NCBI GenBank assembly: GCA_002749535.1
Contig: MZZL01000386.1
Span: 558,001-622,000 of the forward strand
Reading direction: 5' to 3'
DNA from: Apophysomyces variabilis
Taxonomy: Eukaryota; Mucoromycota; Mucoromycetes; Mucorales; Mucoraceae
DNA length: 64,000 nucleotides
This document shows positions 59,480-64,000 of this stretch, in pieces. The notes beneath the pieces are model-generated. The model was not told the origin of the DNA. It ran no database searches and saw only the letters and a list, made by a program, of their open reading frames with translations. The position numbers and the translations under genes are program-made. Position 1 is the first letter of the stretch. Each line of letters begins with the position of its first letter.

Positions 59480-60088
59480 TTTTACTTACCTTCGAAGGGT
59501 ATACCCATGTAATTGTGGGGACCGGCACCGCACCTGTTACCAGTGGGCCCGGTGCAAACGAGAGAAGGGGGCAAGGACAACAGCTGTTTTATGATAATGC
59601 ACTACAAAGGTAGTGGACGATGCAGCACCTGGCGAGGACATCAAAGATACAAGTATGAGTGACAACGTCGTAGGCAAACAGGTAGCATGGCTCACTTACC
59701 AAGTAGAGGTGCAGGGAGTTTACTCGCACAAGCAAGGTGGCTCGAGACAGAGATCCTGTAAACCGAGACATAAACATGGAGCGTGAGTCACCCTGTATGT
59801 CTAAAATAATCGTAGTACGTACCAGGGACATCTACGAAAGAATAGGGCGAAAGAGTCGAAAACTTGTTGTTCCTTCCGTCTAAATAGTTTAAATCACTGA
59901 AACTAAAAATGACAGTGATAGACAGGAAATCGATAGATGCCTTATCAATGCCAACACTGCAAGGATAAAAAAATAAGAACAACCCTTCAACTGAGGCGAT
60001 AGTTTATAGTACAGTTAACATACAAGCGAACATGAAAGACAACATTGTCTTTCATGTAAATGGATGGTGTATGTAACGAACGCAACAT
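59480..60088 (-). CDS. Spliced hypothetical gene, doubtful, unknown product
   Basis: From ATG 60088 (MLRSLHTPSIYMKDNVVFHV) a phase-2 splice joins, after a TTTTTTATCCTTGCAG acceptor, to VGIDKASIDFLSITVIFSFS. Further exons appear as GSLSRATLLVRVNSLHLYL and a Gly/Pro-rich segment CTGPTGNRCGAGPHNYMGIP. Introns have GTACGT/GTAAGT donors and CAG acceptors, and the first two junctions keep phase. The 3' end was not resolved and no family is recognised, so the gene is tentative. Confidence 0.35.
60031..60056. repeat. Perfect 12-bp inverted repeat
   Basis: CATGAAAGACAA and TTGTCTTTCATG flank a 2-nt centre. On the minus strand it lies in the first exon of a doubtful hypothetical gene, encoding MKDNVVFHV. 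Confidence 0.9.
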
Positions 60089-60917
60089 TATCGATCGAAG
60101 CTAAGAAGATACTTTTCCAACCATTATGTGTTCTTTTAGTGGAGACCGTAGGCCGACCACTTAACACCATTATCCGAGGATAGTGGATCCTGAGATTGTC
60201 CCCCCCCTCCCTTTTCTTTCTTTTGTTTTCTTTTCCTTCGCTCGCTCTCTCGTTTACAGATGATAGAGTTATTCCTTTAGCACCATATGACTTTTATTTT
60301 TTCTCTCGAATAAATAAGGAAAGATGATAACACAATCACTGGATCCACAGAATGATGGATTATGCATCTTAAAACACAAAGCATATGTTGCTATCTAATT
60401 GGCGCGAAACAATATATTCAGAGCGCAGACATATTCTATGTATCAGTGAGAAACAATTTGAAATGCACGCATATAAATGTTCAAAAATCTGCAAATTTTT
60501 GGAAAGATATACTAGGTTGCACTTCAGTTGCACATTTGCTACTATATCCAACATATAATTAGGCGTTTCGACAAAACTTGCCATATGTATCTTGCTAGCT
60601 TAAGAGACGCGATACGAATTGATCTGTGTCTTCTCATGGCGTAGACAAGATATGTTGTACTTCTCAAACGAAAGGTGTACACACTTACCTACAAGGTGGA
60701 TTTCGTAATTGAATAAAGGCATGGGGTTTCATCCTCCAAAAAGTATCACCGCGTTTTTTTTCTCATGGTTTGCGCACCACTGCCCTACGGCATTTCCCAT
60801 GAATAAAACCTGTCGATGCTGGTTGTAATACATACAAGGTGAACAAATTCGTGGCCTTACTGTCAGTTCAAGCATTGGACGAACCTAAATAAATCATCGA
60901 CCAAGAAGTTAAAGTAA

Positions 60918-61740
60918 ATCATCATCTCGACTTTTAAAGAAATTGCAAAAAGCTATTTCGATGAGTCACTACGAAATTATAGTAGCCGAGTGAGCGAGTA
61001 TTTGAAAAAAGCTCAAATAATTTCCGATTTCGTAAAAACGTACACTCGTCATGTCCAAAATATACAACAAGCTCAACAACTACATGACCTTCAAAAGAAA
61101 GTTTGCTAGGCGAAGAAGGTGAATGCTGTCAAGGTCCATCTTGTTCGCGAACTACTTGAGTCCATTTCCTTGAAAAATCGACTTCCACGGGTTGATTGTG
61201 CAAAAAAGAAAAAAAGGCGAGAAGCGTATCTGATTTCGTTTTCAACCACGAAGGATGTCCATGGTGAAAAGGATCAGCAAGAGATGATGGATATCCGTAC
61301 CACAAGCATGGCTACACCAACAGAAGCAGCAGCATGCTCCTCGATCGACCCATTTGATCACAACACGAAAGACAACTTCGGCACCTTTGGCACCTCGACC
61401 GGCGACATTGAAGATCAAGACACAACGGACATCTTGGGCGAAATCAAGAACGCCGCGTCCGTCAACTGCGGGCAGTTTTGGGGAGTCAAAATCCGTTCTG
61501 TCGGCTCGCCAGCGCAGCACGATGATATCGGCGTGATCATTCATCTCAGCTTTCTCTTTTGATACTCAAAATACTTTTGATAGGTTTGGGATGTCTTTGA
61601 TTGTTGACTTTTAGACGAAGGCATCGACAGCCAACAATCCTTGTTCGACCAGAATAAGTGGGCTGACCTGCGAACAAAAGCGCTTTGAACAATTTGGATT
61701 TGATAAATACGTTCTATCCTCGTTTTTACCCGCTGTTTGA
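60918..61740 (+). pseudogene. Decayed coding frame, coiled-coil then Ser/Thr-rich, unknown
   Basis: A plus-strand frame reads STFKEIAKSYFDESLRNYSS and IQQAQQLHDLQKKVC. It meets TAG at 61107 and carries on in the same frame (VKVHLVRELLESISLKNRLP) to TGA near 61560. A possible intron (donor GTGATC, acceptor TTGACTTTTAG at about 61537-61615) would add ANNPCSTRISGLTCEQKRFE before TGA 61738. There is no ATG start that fits, as the 61119 codon is GTG, and no recognised family. A decayed or repeated gene is likely. Confidence 0.4.
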
Positions 61741-62762
61741 GACGATGTTAGGGATCGTCAAAATTGGATCAGATCGGATACGGTTCAACTGATAATATTA
61801 AAGAACGGCAATGCATGGAGGAGGATAAAGTAGAAGCAACGTTTTCAAGATACATTACGGTTTTTTGTCGTTGGGAAAGGGTTAAAGAAATGTAGTTGCA
61901 ATTTTAACTGAATGCCTAATGGCGATTAACTTTTTTTGAATGACCAACAAAGTCAACATTGTATAAGAGGTGTTAAAGTTCCGACTACTTTAAGCAAACA
62001 AGAAGAAACAAAGTAAGCTTTGATGAAATAGCTAGATTTCAACGAGAACGGGTAAAAGCTATCAGGTTGCAAAATGTTTCAAAGGGATTGTAGGTTTTAA
62101 AGAGCAACGTCATATAATGCTATGTGTTGTATGAATCATACGTTATAAGATGGCAAAACGTGCAAAGCGTTATTATGCCGACATTAAGTCCCTGTTAACG
62201 TTAAAGTTTTTTTATAAGTAACCTGTATTTCTCTACTACCTTTCTTTTGCAAGTATTTTTACTGGCATCAACTTTTTGCTAATTCGGACATCCGATGAGC
62301 TTTGTTTTTGCAATTTTCCATTCAGTGATAAGAAATGAGCAACACTTTACGGACTACTCTTTCAGCGAGACGTTCATACTAAATGGAGAGAACGTATTGT
62401 ATGTCTTAACTTTTAATTATGTTGCTTAACTGCTAAACTAACTTTCTATGTGTTACGTAAGGCCACCTGCAAAAAACAGTTCTATTTCTCTAAACGGATC
62501 AGATGGATCGCATCCGATAAAGGATCACGGATTTTTGAAGATCCCTAGTACTTCTACGTCTGTCGCGTGTCCCTTAACACACTCCTATATCAAACGCAAA
62601 TATCTCCATTTGCTTGACTCAATTTTCTTCTCCATATGTAGTAGGTCTACAGCGTATATTGATGAACGTTGTCATAGAGTAGTAAGATTATGTTAATTCG
62701 TTTGTTATTTTCATCTTAGATTTAGACATATTTGGACTATGTGCAGTAAAAGCGAGGATCCC

Positions 62763-62795
<33 letters not shown>
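62763..62795. repeat. T(13)A(20) homopolymer tract
   Basis: A run of about 13 T directly followed by about 20 A. It could form a long AT hairpin; it is in intergenic DNA. The run length should be treated with caution, as homopolymers are prone to sequencing error. Confidence 0.9.
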
Positions 62796-63152
62796 CCTTT
62801 AACATTCTGTTACGCCGCTAAAAGCCTGCGGACAGGGAGTTGCCGCAGATACATTTACATGCGATGACACATTGCGTTATTCGTCCTTATATTACATTCA
62901 TCCGCAGGGTCCCTGAACTTCAAGTCTTAACTTTCTTTTTGCTTTACCCAATGACTTGTTGCCGATTTGACCATGCCTCCACACCACATCAAGCCCCTAT
63001 CACATCCCATCCTTCTTCGCTTTCACATAAAGAAAACAAACTAATTATGGCCATGGCACGTATGCATCAAATACAAAGTAAAGAAAGAGGTTTCTATGTC
63101 CAATCTTGTTACAACATAAGAACCTGACAAAAAGAAAAAGGAATTCAGCAGC

Positions 63153-64000
63153 TTAATGGAAAGGAAGCGTACTGAAATTTCCTCGTGAAAGTACAATAAA
63201 GATGAACAAGATGATTAATATAAAAAGCTGCGCCATCGACATCCTCCGCTCAAACGCGATCTACATCATTTTTCGCACTAGAGTCAGTCTTTCCTGCTTC
63301 TACGACGAAATCCTAATCCTTTGCCTCACCTGTTCTTCCAAAATACTCATCCTCGCCACCATTTCTTTCCTATCATTTTCCGACTGTTCGTAACGCCGTT
63401 TCTACACACAGTTAAATAAAGCATTCTTACGCATATATAGAAGTTCAATACGTTACCATATTCTCAATCCTTGTGCTGGCTGTCTCATTTAAGTGTCCAA
63501 TCAGTAGCAGAAGTTGCTCTTGATGACGCGTTTCCATATCCATAAATACATCGTTAAGCATCTTATTCTGCTCATCCATGTATCTTTGCGACAACGTCAT
63601 ATTGAGTTCCAACGCATTCAGACGTTTCATAATCGTCTTGTAAATGGATTCTTGGGTATTGGCCTCTTTGCTATGTACGTTGGGTATAAGTTTTGGTGAG
63701 TTTGCTCGCTCTTCTTCCGAGATACTATTGTTTTCTTTTGATTGTCCGGTGGAAAATGCTGTGTCTGTTGTGGTAGCAAATGCGGAAGCTGAAGATACCG
63801 AACTGCTTATCTGCGCTGATTTAGACACCTCCGCCTGGACTGTCATCGATGTCTCTTGCCACGATTCGTACTTTGATGTCACAGTTGATGGACCAGGTTC
63901 ATTATCCAATCTTTTGGTGTCTGGTACAGATGGATATGGTAATGCTATGGGTGCGATCATCGTTTGCTCACTACGTTGTATTGAAGTACTTGATACGGAC
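63153..64000 (-). CDS. SLP1/Emp65-like SUN-family ER membrane protein, C-terminal part (partial)
   Basis: The gene enters from the right edge and reads leftwards. Exon 63457-64000 shows a Ser/Thr-rich stretch and then IYKTIMKRLNALELNMTLS, QRYMDEQNKMLNDVFMDMET and LLIGHLNETASTRIENM. It splices (63402-63456) to exon 63330-63401, 24 codons KRRYEQSENDRKEM..LEEQ. A second intron (63261-63329) joins to AFERRMSMAQLFILIILFIF ending IVLSRGNFSTLPFH before TAA. The I..TIMKRL..LE.N.TLS..Y..EQ pattern plus a C-terminal membrane helix is typical for fungal SLP1, an ER SUN-domain-like protein that with Emp65 protects soluble folding proteins. The SUN domain is upstream, outside the window. Confidence 0.8.

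Larger units (their letters stand above)
60089..63152. other. Long intergenic region
   Basis: 3 kb, mostly AT-rich. A pyrimidine tract (CCCCCCCTCCC, then TTTTCTTTC runs) lies near 60200-60240. One decayed frame (60918-61740) and a T/A homopolymer run (62763-62795) are listed separately. The frame at 62840-63127 has no recognised domain. I support no intact gene. Confidence 0.45.

Overview
This 64 kb window is nuclear DNA of a filamentous fungus. The genes are split by many short GT..AG introns (mostly 45-75 nt, one or two micro-exons), the intergenic DNA is AT-rich, and the gene set is eukaryotic (HRD1, CCH1, CPSF30, CCR4-NOT, PRP17, ZW10/Dsl1). The mix of a Pcl-type cyclin, a Uds1-domain protein, translin and a flotillin, together with the intron style, suggests an early-diverging fungus. 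My best guess is Mucoromycota, but this is inference, not proof. I see no bacterial-style operons, CRISPR array, rRNA or convincing tRNA.

Layout. 0-12 kb: the 3' end of a SARNP/Tho1-like gene (+) converges on HRD1, the ER ubiquitin ligase (-). Then comes a very long, many-exon CCH1-type voltage-gated calcium channel (+). 12-22 kb: CPSF30/Yth1 (+), an FAD-dependent amine-oxidase-like protein (-) and an intronless DUF2235 protein (-), separated by intergenic DNA holding related, diverged dispersed repeats. 22-32 kb: prohibitin-2 (+), a forkhead factor (-), a Pcl-type cyclin (-), translin (+) and flotillin (-). 32-47 kb: CNOT2 (+), a Uds1 coiled-coil protein (-) and a TrhO/TSTD2-type rhodanese (-), interspersed with several broken reading frames that look like decayed genes or mobile-element remnants, plus one or two very small intron-containing candidate genes. 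47-59 kb: a C2H2 factor (+), ZW10/Dsl1 (-) divergent from PRP17 (+), a DODA-type extradiol dioxygenase (+) and mitochondrial glycerol-3-phosphate dehydrogenase GUT2 (-). 59-64 kb: a doubtful spliced hypothetical gene, another decayed frame, and the 3' half of an SLP1/SUN-like membrane protein (-) running off the window.

The genes are ordinary, mostly housekeeping and unrelated in pathway; neighbours do not form a functional cluster. Three of them (HRD1, ZW10/Dsl1, SLP1-like) act at the ER, and two (PHB2, GUT2) at the mitochondrial inner membrane, but this is probably coincidence. The most interesting material is: (a) the triplicated acidic tryptophan motif at the C-terminus of the ZW10/Dsl1 protein, (b) a 23-nt micro-exon that supplies part of the HRD1 RING finger, (c) the small family of dispersed repeats between 12 and 21.7 kb, and (d) long broken reading frames on both strands in the intergenic DNA. 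I found no clear new defence or mobile system.
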